A DNA stretch of 64,000 nucleotides from contig NC_080564.1 of assembly GCF_030253575.1 (NCBI RefSeq), forward strand, positions 5,252,501 through 5,316,500, written 5' to 3'. Shown piece after piece: positions 36,378 through 47,447 of this stretch. The notes below the pieces were generated by a model. The model worked only from the letters and a program-made list of their open reading frames with translations. It was not told the DNA's origin and ran no database searches. The position numbers were made by a program, and so were the translations under genes. Positions within the stretch are counted from its first letter, which is position 1. Each line of letters begins with the position of its first letter. Origin of the DNA: Rhododendron vialii (Eukaryota; Streptophyta; Magnoliopsida; Ericales; Ericaceae).

Positions 36378-37385
36378 TTTAAATATAGCTCAAGAAAGAA
36401 CTCCCATTATAGGGAGAAGTAATTAAACATTTATTGATCGGAAATAATTAAACATTTTAACCCGAACCTCCTAGCTGAAATCTAGTGTTCAGATAAATTT
36501 CTCACTAGGAAGTCGAATTAATCCTTGTCAACCAGTAAAAAAGCACTTTTATATATGTGCATGGGAGCTACGTTAAATTGAGCTATATATGAAAATTCAT
36601 CGACACGTAACAACTTATTAAGATAAGTCCAACAAACTACGACTTTATCCATCTTAATTACTACAAGCTAAGTGATGATAACTTCATGTTAATAGAGTAT
36701 GCAAAAACGAACAAATTTTGCCATTATGAATGATGAGAAAAACTTCTTTACGGTAAAGAAGGTTTTCACGGGGACAAATGATCTCACTCGTCCAAAAGTT
36801 TTTTGGGCGGTCTGAATTTTAAATAAACTATTCAAGCGAATAAACTCGAATAGTTTCTTTAAAATCTGAACCATCGATTACCAAAATAAACGGCGAGATG
36901 GCACGCGCAGAAATCTCTTTTACGAACCCTCCGTGAATAAGACAACCTCATGAATGACTGGGATGTGCAAGAGTGGTCAATTAAGCAAGAAGCCCAATAT
37001 TTGACTTATAATCAAACTGGAAGACTTTTGGCCAATTTGTGAGTAATAACCAAAAAACCACGCAAAATGCAGATAATGTAAGTTGAGAATTTGGATGCGT
37101 ATTTCTTTTCTTTTTTTTAAATATTACTTACTTTTTTTCTTGGTTGAAAATTATTTTTATGTTCCTTATTTTAGCAAGGATGAATTGAAGAACGCACATT
37201 ATTCCGATGGAGTTTGCTCTAGCTTTAAATGGGGTCTCCTCTAGTGAATGGTGGGATTGATCCCTTAAGATTAGTCGAGATACATGTAAGTTGGCTCGAA
37301 TACCTGATTATAAAATAAACGTACATGACCCCAACAAATCTCTAAAGTAGAAGTTATTGAATTTCGGGCTAATTTGGCTTTAAAA

Positions 37386-37715
37386 GTCAAACAGTAACTT
37401 ATTTTGTCTTTATTCAAAAAAAATTTGCATTTGTTAGTTTTATATAAAATTTTTATGACTTATTGATTCGTCTCAGCGAAAGGAATCGAAAAAGTATAAA
37501 ATTTTGATCGAAACTCGTAATTTTTTTAAAAAAGACAAAAATAAGTTGTCTTATTGACTTATTTTTGTCTTTATTTTAAAAATTATGAGTTTCAATCATA
37601 TTTTTTTACTTTTTCAATTCCCCTTGACAAGAAGAATCAATAAGTCACAACAAAAAAATGCAAAAAAGAAAAAGTAAAGAATAGAGACAAAAAAAATAAG
37701 TCACTTGACTTTTTA
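37386..37715. mobile_element. Foldback/MITE palindrome upstream of TRM61
   Basis: Symmetric around about 37550: GAAACTCGTAATTTTTTTAA...GACAAAAATAAG pairs with CTTATTTTTGTC...AAAATTATGAGTTTC, and the outer ends AAAAGTCAA.CAGTAACTTATTTTGTC and GACAAAAAAAATAAGTCACTTGACTTTT also pair. No coding sequence; target duplication not resolved. Confidence 0.65.
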
Positions 37716-37881
37716 ATCTAAACGCACCTTTCATGTAATATTCGAAACATAAGGGTAGTGATTTGTCATATAACCAAACTTCAGAGGAACCCGAATAATT
37801 TTCGTGGAGCCTTTATGGTACACGTGACGTCTTCTTAGAACTCGTTACCAAAATCAACTCCACAGTATCAGAACCTCTCAT

Positions 37882-37890
37882 AAACCCTAA
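37882..37890 (+). promoter_or_regulatory. Telo-box upstream of TRM61
   Basis: AAACCCTAA lies about 30 bases before the CT-rich leader of TRM61. The position fits the known telo-box placement near plant transcription starts; activity is inferred. Confidence 0.45.
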
Positions 37891-37914
37891 TTCACTGAGA
37901 GGAAAACAAGAAGG

Positions 37915-37974
37915 CCTCTCTCTCTCTCTCTCGCTCTCTCTCTCTAAATCGACTCAACTAACGCTGCATTCGGA
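37915..37974 (+). other. TRM61: Probable leader exon of TRM61 with CT-rich tract
   Basis: The CT tract (37915-37945) ends in CTGCATTCGGA|GTAAGTGT, a strong donor at 37975. The next good acceptor in front of the coding exon is TTTTGTCAG at 41595-41603. This implies a 3.6-kb 5'UTR intron that contains the hAT remnant. Confidence 0.5.
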
Positions 37975-38658
37975 GTAAGTGTCTCTTTGTCTTGGGCTCA
38001 TAATGTTTTGATAATGGATTGATGTACCTGATTGTATGAACTTGTGGGAGCTATAATCCTTTTATGTAGCTGTAATGTCTGTATTGGTTCGTAGCTTTGT
38101 CAATTTGTAGTTTCTCACTTGTAGGAATAACCTAATGCTGAATACTTATTTGAAAACTCACAAGTGTCCCCACCGTGCTATTGCGGTCCCAATTAATGTT
38201 GGACGGAGGCCCTTATGGACTCGCGGGTGCTATTGATAGCACCTAGAAAGTTTCAAACCTGAGATCTAAGAGGGAGCAGAACCCTCGTTCCTGATGGTTT
38301 AAGTGCCATGAACTGTTGACTTGTTCATGTATGGTTGTTTTTATTCAGCATATTAAGTGCTCGAATGATGCTGAACAGTTTGTTTATCGTTTAGCTGCCA
38401 GAGCATTCGCCCTGATCGTATCATAGAAATTTTAACAGGATTTCCGTTGGTGTTATATATTAGCAATCGTAAACTACTGAAAGGATGAATGACAACAGGT
38501 GAAGTTTGAGCAACTTTTTGTTACATATTTAAATACCAGTCATTGGATGACTAGTTAGGGAAAATATAAGGGATCGTCTTCCTTCCAATGCCATGTTTCT
38601 ATAGAGAATTTGATGCCTAATTTGTGGCTTACATGCTATGAAGCATGGGTACTCTGAA

Positions 38659-38922
38659 TTTTTTATTTTTTTGATAAGTAAATAATTATATTAAAAAGGG
38701 CATTAAGGGAATGCCACCCATATACAAAAAAAGACCACCAAGACAAAAAGGCCCTATACACCATCAAGTGAAATGAACAACTCAAACCAATCTAGAAAAA
38801 GATCAAGGGAGGGATTACATTCTCCCTTGTCCCAAGTCCCAACTATACAAACTACTAACCACGAAACTTTTAATTTTAAACAAAGGCTTTTTGAAACATC
38901 TCGAATTCCTCTCACGCCAAAC
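38659..38922 (-). mobile_element. 5'-truncated LINE nested in the hAT remnant, with 12-bp target duplication
   Basis: GGGTACTCTGAA occurs on both sides (38647-38658 and 38923-38934). Directly after the left copy comes TTTTTTATTTTTTT, the complement of the poly-A tail. The minus-strand translation contains NPSLDLFLDWFELF, homologous to NPSLDQFLDWFVLF of the intron 4 LINE. Only about 264 bp of the 3' end was inserted. Confidence 0.9.
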
Positions 38923-39284
38923 GGGTACTCTGAAAATGATGCCGTACGATTACCGGGTATGGCACCATTCGAAAAAAACCCTGCACTGGGTACTTTTAAG
39001 TTTTTGAGTACGGTTTGTGGGTATGGCAATACTTTTCTTGGTACGTTTGAGCATATTCCTTTTAATTCTTCACAGGTTCTGGGTGCATAAACTCAAATTG
39101 TTGTCCTTAATATGAATTCCTCATTGACATGGAGTATTTAACTCAATACCAATACTTAGATCTAGGGCTTAAACGAGAGCAGGAGCTGCTCCAGCGACTG
39201 AATCTTGTCCGTCGTTCTCCACCGATCTTCCTCCAACGATTCCAGCGACTCTGACTCCGGCAGCCACAGCTCCCCTGCCTCGTT

Positions 39285-39286
<2 letters not shown>

Positions 39287-39344
<58 letters not shown>
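39287..39344. repeat. (CT)n microsatellite inside the hAT remnant
   Basis: About 28 CT units, among the longest pure tracts in the window. Confidence 0.95.
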
Positions 39345-39348
<4 letters not shown>

Positions 39349-41648
39349 CTCTGTGAGATCTTCCTAGTTCTTCAAGCAGTATGGGTTCAAGTTCAAGTGC
39401 TACCTGTACCCCTTCTGCTGATCAAGATGATAATACTCCCCTTTGGAATTATGTGACTAAAATAACAGAAAGGGGTGAAGGGTAGTGGGGACACAAAACT
39501 CAAGTGCATTTTGTGTAAGATAGAATCTAAGGGGTCATACCGTAGACTCAAAGCCATTTGTTGCTAACTAAAGATAAAAGAATTAGATTGTGCTCTTTGT
39601 GATGGAGAGGCCTGAAATTCTTGAAGAAAAAAGAAAAGTATATGAGGAAGCGGAGAATCAAAAAAATATGGCTAAGCATAAAAATGTTCCTGTACCTCCT
39701 CCATCTACAACCACTTGGGGGGGGTGCGGTTTATGAGACAAAGAAAAGGAAGACAGTGGCCATTGGGCAATAACCCCTTCAAGAAGGCAATGAATATAGG
39801 TGCTAGAGAACATTTAAGTTCTTTGATTGCTCGCATGTTTTATTCTGCTGGTTTGCCTTTCCATTTGGTCTTATGAGAATAGTATTCCTGGATATGTTCC
39901 TCCTGGTTATAGCTTGTTGTGAACTACACTACTCAAAAAAGAAAGGACAAACATTTTAAGGTATCATGGGAGGAGAAGGTTTTTAGTGTTGTTAACAATG
40001 GATGGGCTGATACACAAAGGAGGCCTCTTATTAATTTTATGGCAGCAACAGCAGGGGGAGCTATGTTCATGACAGTTGTTAACTGTGAGGGTGAGGTAAA
40101 GGACAATTACCAAATTGCCAAATTTGGTGAAGTAATTGATGAGGTTGGACCTCACAATGTGGTTCAAGTGATTACTGATAATGCTCCTGTTTGTAGTGCT
40201 GCTGGACCAATCCTTGAAACCAGCTATTCAAAGATCTTTTGAACACCATGTGTAGTGCACGCACTTAATCTTGCTTTTAAGAACATATGTGCTGCAAATG
40301 AAACTGGTGCTGCTGCCTCCGCATTTTGCAAATAGCATTGGATTACACTTGTGGTCCAAGATGTGACTGATATAAAAAAACTTAATCATGAACCAATATG
40401 AGATTGGCCATTTTTAATGAATTTGTGCCCTTGAAGTTGCTTTCAGTTGCAGACACACACTTTGCTTCAATTATTATGCTAAAAAGGTTCAAGCTCATAT
40501 ATCATGGCCTTTGATCTATGGTGGTCAGTGAATAGATGGACTTCATATGAACAGGATAATAGGGAAACAGCGGCATTAGTGCGGGAAAAATTGTTGAGTG
40601 ATTCTTGGTGGGATAAGATAGATTATATACTCTCTTTCACATTGCCAATTTATGAGATGCTTAGAGTTTGTGACACCGACAAACCTTGTCTGCACTTAGT
40701 TTATGAAATGTGGGATTCAATGATTGGAGAACTTACTATTTTATTCACTCCATGAGAAGGAACAAATTGACACCACAACGATGTGAAGATTTATTCTTCG
40801 TGCACAACAATTTCCGTCTCCCATCAAGGACTCATCAGTCATCACTATACTGAGGGGGAGACTAAGTTGTGGGACATTTGTGGAGATGGGTTTGATTCAA
40901 TGGAAGGTGCTGGTTTGCTGGAAATTGCAAGTCTTTCACTTGATGACCCAGAGACTGAAGCTGTATTGTTTAGAGACAAACTTGATGACAGTTGTTCTTA
41001 GGACTTCTTTATGTGTTTCCCTTCCTCTTGGCTTAAAACAATGGTTTGTACCTTAATGACTTGCACTACTGTGCTTTTGCTTATGGAATTAGCTTTTGTT
41101 ATTTTGCTTCTATTGGTAAATTATGTTATACTTGTTATATATATCTAATGAAGCATGCCAAAAATATAAAAAAAAATTGTCGTACCCCCGCCGTACCTGT
41201 ACCCTACTTTTTTTGGTTTTTGCTGCATCTCGTACCCCATACCCCTGCCGATGCTTCATTGCTTACACGAGACTTCTCGATGTGTCCTTCAGGCTCTGAT
41301 TTTAACTTTGTGACTGAGTATATGATCTCTCTCTCTCTCTGTCTTGTATTTTATTTCAACTTTCAACTAATGTTTAGAAATCAGTCTTTTTGTGTGCTTT
41401 TGTATCCCTATGTATCTTTTTTTTGTAGCTAGGACCCTCTGTTTTTGTATGTTGAACGATTTTCTTGAGAGCAATAGAATCGGCGGGTGCATATAGAATG
41501 AGTTTCCCTGTATTTACCTCAACGTTCTCTGCCAAATCCAAACCTAAATCAATGTTGGAAATTTGGTGACCTACTACTCATCTTACTATTTTCATTTTGT
41601 CAGGGAACTGTTTTTGCAACATTGACTATTGCCTACAAGATTTCAGTG

Positions 41649-43361
41649 ATGCTGCCTGTTGATCCTGCTCAAAAACTATCCTTCACCCGATTCATTACTG
41701 ATGGAGATTTGGTTATTGTGTATGAGAGGCATGATATCATGAAGGCTGTTAAAGTAAGTGAGAATTCAGTTCTCCAAAACCGTTTTGGTGTTTTCAAACA
41801 TTCAGATTGGATAGGGAGACCCTTTGGTTCCAAGGTGTTAAGCGACAAGGGTGGATTTGTTTACTTGTTAGCTCCAACTCCTGAGCTTTGGACTCTGGTT
41901 CTCAGCCACAGAACTCAGATCTTATACATTGCAGATATTAGTCTTGTTATTATGTACTTGGAAGTAGTTCCTGGCTGTTTGGTTCTCGAGTCTGGAACTG
42001 GGAGCGGATCTTTAACTACCTCGCTTGCCAGAGCTGTGGCCCCCACAGGACATGTCTATACATTTGATTTCCATGAACAGAGAGCTGTTTCGGCTAGGTA
42101 AGAATTCAATATTTTTGTATGTCAATCATTTAAGTATGTCATCTCTGGATACACGGTTGATATGATTTTATAAATTACCTTTGTCTCTTTCTACAAGTTT
42201 AGGTTGACTGATCTGTTGAAGGAGCAGAGCTCTCTTATAAGACTATGCAAATCTAGGTCATTTCTTTTTAGCCTCAATAAGAAACCTAAAACAAATATTA
42301 CAAAATGATCTTAAGCAATTTTTTTGTTTCTTAGCATATTTCTGTAGCTGGGTAGTTGATGAATGGCATCAGTCTTGTCTTCCACTAACATACTCACTGA
42401 AAGAATGGAAGGAGACCACATCCTCAAAGTTCCCAACTGGAGTCAAGTCATAATATAATTCAATGTGTACCATACTTCTACTGGTTCTTATAAGTTGAAG
42501 TTTGTTTGTAAAGTAAGTAATGTTGCATTTTGTTGTTTTTGCTTAAAAAATTGGCTGTCTAGACAAAGTCATCACTCATCACAGCATTTGCATGTGTGAC
42601 TTCCACCTTTTATGCCAAATTAATCCTAGCAAAATGATAGGAGGTTGCTTTTATATGCTCGAACCGCATGAATACACATACACGACCTTTCTAACTTCGT
42701 TAACTTATTGTTGAGATAGGGAAGATTTTGAAAGGACAGGATTGAGTAACTTAGTGACTGTGGGAGTCAGAGATATTCAAGGTGACGGTTTTCCTGATGA
42801 TTTTTGTGGAAAGGCCGATTCTGTGTTCCTTGACCTACCCCAACCTTGGTTGGCCATTCCTTCTGCTGGAAAAATGTTGAAACAAGATGGGATTTTATGT
42901 TCCTTCTCACCATGCATTGAGCAAGTGTCACGATCTTGCGAAACTCTCAGAGCAAATTTTACTGGTAAGCACTTCTACAGCTAATTCATCTTTTACTAGC
43001 AATGGCGTGCTTGATTAATATCATGCTTTTGCAGTTTTTAGTTGCCTATTGGATTATCGTTCCACGTCAAATTTGTAGTGATGGCTTCTGTTAATCATCT
43101 TGTGCTTTTGTAGATATAAGAACATTTGAGGTTCTCCTCCGCCCATATGAGGTCAAAGAAGGGAAAATGGAGAGCTGCCAAGCTGACAAAAGTGGGTCTA
43201 TTTTGTCCCTTTCTCGCAAGAGGAGGCAGCGTTCAGGTGAAGTAGGTAGCAATGGAAGGGAGGTTTCCAATTCTCCCACAACCATCATGGCTAGACCATC
43301 ACCTGAGTCGAAAGGTCACACTGGCTATCTAACTTTTGCAAGACTCAGATGCCTTTCATAA
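41649..43361 (+). CDS. TRM61: tRNA (adenine(58)-N1)-methyltransferase catalytic subunit (313 aa)
   Basis: Class I SAM-dependent methyltransferase; with TRM6 it forms m1A58 in the T-loop of tRNA, including initiator tRNA, in the nucleus. Coding exons: 41649-42097, 42720-42964, 43114-43361; 942 nt in frame. The first coding exon begins at the acceptor 41604. ATG 41649 is chosen because the protein then starts MLPVDPAQKLSFTRFITDGD as family members do; a lead-in up to 41604 is open but has no ATG. Seen: N-terminal beta-barrel part (LVIVYERHDIMKAVKV); YLLAPTPELWTLVLSHRTQI; SAM motif I LESGTGSGSLTTSLARA; TFDFHEQRAVSAR; and the catalytic-region LDLPQPWLAIPSAGKML followed by CSFSPCIEQV. The C-terminal 70 residues are basic and poorly conserved (SRKRRQRSGE) and end RLRCLS. 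It is convergent with the FAM210-like gene. Confidence 0.93.
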
Positions 43362-44279
43362 CGACTGTGACAGACTCTTGTATTAGTGTATGAGAAAGCA
43401 GTTTTGCATTCCCTTTCTGTTTAAGTCTATTGACAACTTGTTTCAGTTTAGGCCACCCCATTTCACTCACTATTAGCAAGGGAATCACTTTTCTTTAATT
43501 TCCTTTCTTGAGTTCTCGAGGGGGCAAAAGATAGGATAAAATTCTTGACGTGTAGTTTTTGGCTCCATTTTTTTTTCCCGCATGTAATATTTATTCTCGA
43601 GGCAGAATGGCAAGTGAGAGTCACTTTTGGTTTGATTCATTTTGCAACGTTGTACCAATACTACTGGTTTGGAACCGCTAAGAAACACTGTTTCACGGAA
43701 AGTAATTCTTGCAAGTAAGTTTTCCTTTGTCGTTCTTCTTGTACAATATGTACACCATTGTACCAGTATTTCAAAATACCTCCAGAACCTACAACATATA
43801 GATTACAGACTAGGCCTAGCATCCAGCACGAAAGTCTGATCTGACCAAACCAAGATACGCGGCCTTCTGAGATATTTTGTCCTGAATGAAACACATCCAT
43901 ATGCATTACAACAGCACTAATTGAACATATTTCCATATGCATTAAGACTATATCATTCTGTGCATCAATTCAAGAAGCCCGAAGGTGTGCATTTAAGAGA
44001 ATTAAAAAAATGAATCACTGGCGAAATTGAAAAGCAATTCAAATAACTGATCTCAATGAAATATCCATTGAGTAGTGTCACGGACCCAAATCAGGACACA
44101 GATGCGTAGTCTTTGGTGGAAGTGAGCCTCACACAACAATACACATGGAACCCACAATCATCAAAGTCTTTGGTGGAAGTGAGCCTCACACAACAATACA
44201 CATGGAACCCACAATCATCAAACGAGTGCGAATACGTCTGTATGTCCGGACACATGTTTCCAAAGCTTTGCCGATACGT
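43362..44279. other. Convergent 3' spacer TRM61 / FAM210-like with 57-bp tandem duplication
   Basis: Holds the two 3'UTRs. A perfect 57-bp tandem duplication lies at 44108-44164 and 44165-44221, within the likely 3'UTR of the FAM210-like gene. Open frames in this stretch are repeats or noise. Confidence 0.7.
44108..44221. repeat. Perfect 57-bp tandem duplication
   Basis: Two identical head-to-tail copies beginning AGTCTTTGGTGGAAGTGAGC and ending CAATCATCAA. Identity implies recent origin or a collapsed/expanded assembly point. Confidence 0.97.
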
Positions 44280-44945
44280 TCATGCCCAAAGCAAAGTCAG
44301 AACAAAAAACAGCAACGCAGCCAATCCAAAACAACACCCAACAATGGCCATGAATGCCTTCCCTTGAGACTCAAACTCAAACTTGACCGTAAACCAAGAC
44401 AACCCTCTATCCACAAACGGCGCAAGAGCAAGAGCCCCACCGGCTCTAACAATCTTAGTAACTTGACTCCCAGCCCACACAATCGCCATTATCTTCACAA
44501 ACCTATCCACTGCTGCCCAATACCCCATTTTCCCGGGCACCGGAGCTATGTAAAACCATACCAATAGAAAAGCAATAAGATAGTAAGCAGTGTTTAGTAG
44601 CCCATATGATAGTACTCCAGCAATTCCGTATTTTCTGAGTCGGGTTATGATCTGCGTGGTGGACCAAAACGGTTCTTGATCTTGTGGGCCTTCTTCATGT
44701 GGGTTGTTGGGTGGGGTATTTTCTCGAACATCTGGCGGGTTGTTATCGTTTTCTGCTGCGTTGCAAAGCCATGGTTGTGGTCGTCGATGACGATGGTGGT
44801 GATGACCCAAGTGGGAGAATTGGTTCAGCTTTGATGTGTTGTTTCTGCTTCTTCTCGTTGGGATGATTTGGGACCAATTTTGGAGAAGGTGAGAGGGTGG
44901 GGTACGAACAGAAATCGAAGGGTGTTGACCGAGGGACATCGACAT
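44280..44945 (-). CDS. DUF1279 / FAM210-like plastid membrane protein (221 aa)
   Basis: Intronless. The start is taken at 44945 (MSMSLGQHPSISVR); the frame stays open upstream through the GA-rich leader but that part is low-complexity. Residues 1-60 are Ser/Arg/His-rich with few acids and look like a chloroplast transit peptide. An acidic, Asn/Pro-rich stretch (ENDNNPPDVRENTPPNNPHE) follows. The DUF1279-type core is then IITRLRKYGIAGVLSYGLLN with a hydrophobic helix (TAYYLIAFLLVWFYIAPV), an amphipathic part (DRFVKIMAIVWAGSQVTKIV), RAGGALALAPFVDRGLSW, and a C-terminal membrane helix ending FFVLTLLWA. Function in plants is not established; animal FAM210 proteins are mitochondrial. The plastid location is inferred from the N-terminus. 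Confidence 0.8.
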   Translation of the reverse strand: MSMSLGQHPSISVRTPPSHLLQNWSQIIPTRRSRNNTSKLNQFSHLGHHHHRHRRPQPWLCNAAENDNNPPDVRENTPPNNPHEEGPQDQEPFWSTTQIITRLRKYGIAGVLSYGLLNTAYYLIAFLLVWFYIAPVPGKMGYWAAVDRFVKIMAIVWAGSQVTKIVRAGGALALAPFVDRGLSWFTVKFEFESQGKAFMAIVGCCFGLAALLFFVLTLLWA

Positions 44946-45689
44946 CTCTGCGAGAGAGAGAGAGAGGGAGAGAATTTGGTGGGGCAAATGGTATAGTTCG
45001 AACGAAATACAGGTAATGTGAATTACGAGCATTGTCCTTCTAGTTTTTCCCTTGGCTCTATTTAGCCCCTGTACTTTGAAATGTGTCGTTTCTAACACTC
45101 AACTTTAGGGGCCGTTATAGTTGGGGAGCCCATATAGTAGTATATTCAAATTACTTGTATTCAGGATGTTTGTCACTTGGATATAGACGGTGGATATAAT
45201 ATATCTGGATTGTATATATCGCATGTGGCCTGATATAGCAATGCCTCCCTCCCCGTATCCATGTTGTATTCGCCTTGTAAATGAACACTTAATTATAAAA
45301 ATGACACATCTCCCTTTAATTGTATTTTCATCTCATACCCACTCCAAAACAATCTAGTATATGCACATTCCCTCGTCTATAAAAAAAAGTCAATCAAATC
45401 AACTCTTACAACTCGCTGTATACATATTCACTCATTTATTAGATTACCGCTACCCCTTAAAATAGTGTTTGTCGCTGTAATATCGTAGGTGGTTTTCATC
45501 AAGCTAACTAGTACTTTGACAAATCTCCGGCGAAGATCCAGCAAGCTTCAACGACGTCCTTTTCATTGCAAAAAAACAGTGAGGATCGGAAATCTATCTA
45601 ATCACCTAGGTCCCAATTGTTATATATTGTTGGTGATTAGATGTTAGGTTTTGCTTTTTGGCTTTTTCATATATTGAGATTTTTATCTT
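44946..45689. other. Upstream region of the FAM210-like gene
   Basis: A GA tract at 44951-44968 (CT on the gene strand) lies just before the ATG. The rest is AT-rich with no recognisable gene. It ends at the 9-bp target duplication of the MULE (45681-45689). Confidence 0.5.
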
Positions 45690-46644
45690 GGGCAAATTTC
45701 ACTCAGACCCTTTGAAGTATCTGACAATGACAGAAAGTACCCCTCAGTTTTTAAAAATGACAGAAACCTCCCCTATTTCACAGTTTGGGTTTCATTCCGT
45801 TAGTTCCGTTAGTGAAATGGACGGAAAACGTACGGAAAAAGAAATTTTCAATTTTATTTAGTTCTACAGCTATCTTAGGGCTCTTATTGAACGTCCTAGA
45901 GCAAAAAATTAATTATGACCCTTTTGGATAAAATGGTCAGAAAAATAAGATCTTCGCACCGATTCAAACGGATTAAAAATTGGAGCACTTAAGTATCTTC
46001 TCTTCATTTGGTTCTATGGCTCTCTCAAGGCTCTCATTGAAAGCCTTGGGGCCAAAAATTATCTATGACCATTTAGGATAAAATGATAAAAAAATAAAAA
46101 TCTTTGCACCGATTCAAACGAATTAAAAATTGGAGCACTTAAGTATCTCCTCTTCGTTTAGTTCTACGGCTATCTTAAGGCTCTCATTGAAAATCTTAGA
46201 ACTAAAAATTAATTATTGCACTTTAGGATAAAATAATCAAAAAAATAAGATTTTCGCACCGATTCAAATGGATTGAAAATTGGAGCACTTTAAGTATTTG
46301 CTCTTCATTGAAAGCCCTAAAATCAAATAAAGAGTAAAATTTTAAATGCTCCAAAATTTAATTCGTTTGAATCAATACGAAGATTTTATTTTTTTAATTA
46401 TTTTATCCTAAATGGTCATAATTAATTTTTGGCTCTAGGACTTTCAATGAGAGCCCTAAGATAGCTGTAGAACTAAATAAAATTGAAGATTTCATTTTCT
46501 GTACATTTTCCGTCCACTTTACTAATGGAACTAACGGAATGAAACCCAAACTGTGAAATAGGGGAGGTTTCTGTCATTTTTGAAAACTGAGGGGTACTTT
46601 CTGTCATTGTCAGATACCTTAGGGGGTCTGAGTGAAATTTTCCC
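45690..46644. mobile_element. Non-autonomous Mutator-like element (MULE), 955 bp, with 9-bp TSD
   Basis: The long terminal inverted repeats run about 45690-45950 and 46384-46644, roughly 260 bp each and above 90% alike by eye, starting GGGCAAATTTCACTCAGACC and GGGAAAATTTCACTCAGACC. The exact target duplication TTTTATCTT is at 45681-45689 and 46645-46653; 9 bp is the Mutator signature. The interior holds three tandem units of about 149-150 bp (GCACCGATTCAAA at 45957, 46106, 46256). There is no transposase frame. Confidence 0.92.
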
Positions 46645-46653
46645 TTTTATCTT

Positions 46654-47447
46654 TGTTAGGCCTATGAGCTGTGTAAGTTATGACAGTATTTCATCCGTGT
46701 AATTTGTGTTTGTTCTTTCTCAAAATAATATTTAGTGAATCGGGTAAAGATGACTAGTCAAAGAATTTGACTATCGGGGCCGATGAAAGGGTAGTGATTA
46801 TGCACTTATCTCCTTCTGCGGTCCATCAAGTCCTAAACAAATAATCCGCGACATTTATTTGTTCACGATACTTTTCTAATGTGCCTTGCAAAAAATTAAC
46901 TTATTCCCAGTGATTGATCAAGTCATTCAATTTTTGGTTCAAACCTAGATGTCAATAATTGTAAACACAAAATTGAAAAAACTGATCAAGTCACTATCAA
47001 TATTCAAATGAATTGATTTTTTACAAGTCAAACTAAAAAATTATCGTGAACAAAAATGAATGTCTCGAAGCGAATCGCTCATGGGAAATCCAAAGGGAAA
47101 TCAGCAAAAGATTAGTACACAATCGGTCCCCCTCTATTGGTCCCCTAGCAATTTTGCACTTCAAATTCATGCCAATTTCCCATCCATTTCCCCTATGTCA
47201 CTCTTCCACCACCCATTACTTCCATCCAAAAACCAAATGAAGTCAATTGACTTATCCACCCATCACCTCACTTTTAATCTTAATCAGAACTTCCAAAACA
47301 TTTCGCCCACATTTTTCTTAGGCTCCAATTAATCATGCACTACAACACCTATACAATCACCACAAACCGTCGTCGTTTCTTTCCCAACCGCCAATTTTCT
47401 TCTACACAGGCGTTTCTCTCTCCTCTGTTTCAGAGCAGAGTAGAAAA
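46654..47447. promoter_or_regulatory. Upstream region of the PPT gene
   Basis: AT-rich spacer, then pyrimidine-rich sequence with likely 5'UTR near 47390-47447 (CTCTCTCCTCTGTTTC). The short open frames at 47046-47332 look non-coding; no specific element is identified. Confidence 0.45.

Larger units (their letters stand above)
38636..41261. mobile_element. hAT-family transposon remnant in TRM61 leader intron
   Basis: Termini are CTATGAAGCAT (38636) and, complemented, CAATGAAGCAT (41261), 10/11 matching. They are flanked by CTTACATG (38628-38635) and CTTACACG (41262-41269), a 7/8 matching 8-bp target duplication. Inside is broken transposase: a BED-like zinc-finger start near 39381-39600 (TPLWNYVTKI, KLKCILCKIESKGSYRRLKA), a DUF659-like block 39960-40242 (MAATAGGAMFMTVVNCEGEV, ITDNAPVC), then 40245-40760 with CVVHALNLAF-type and RWTSYEQDN segments separated by stops. 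It is interrupted by a nested LINE at 38659-38922 and a long CT tract at 39287-39344. Confidence 0.85.

Noticed and set aside
38185..38310. Possible tRNA gene on the minus strand (CAGGTTTGAAAC)
   Set aside because: Only a weak box B with no cloverleaf; it resembles a decayed tRNA-derived SINE and is inside the TRM61 leader intron.
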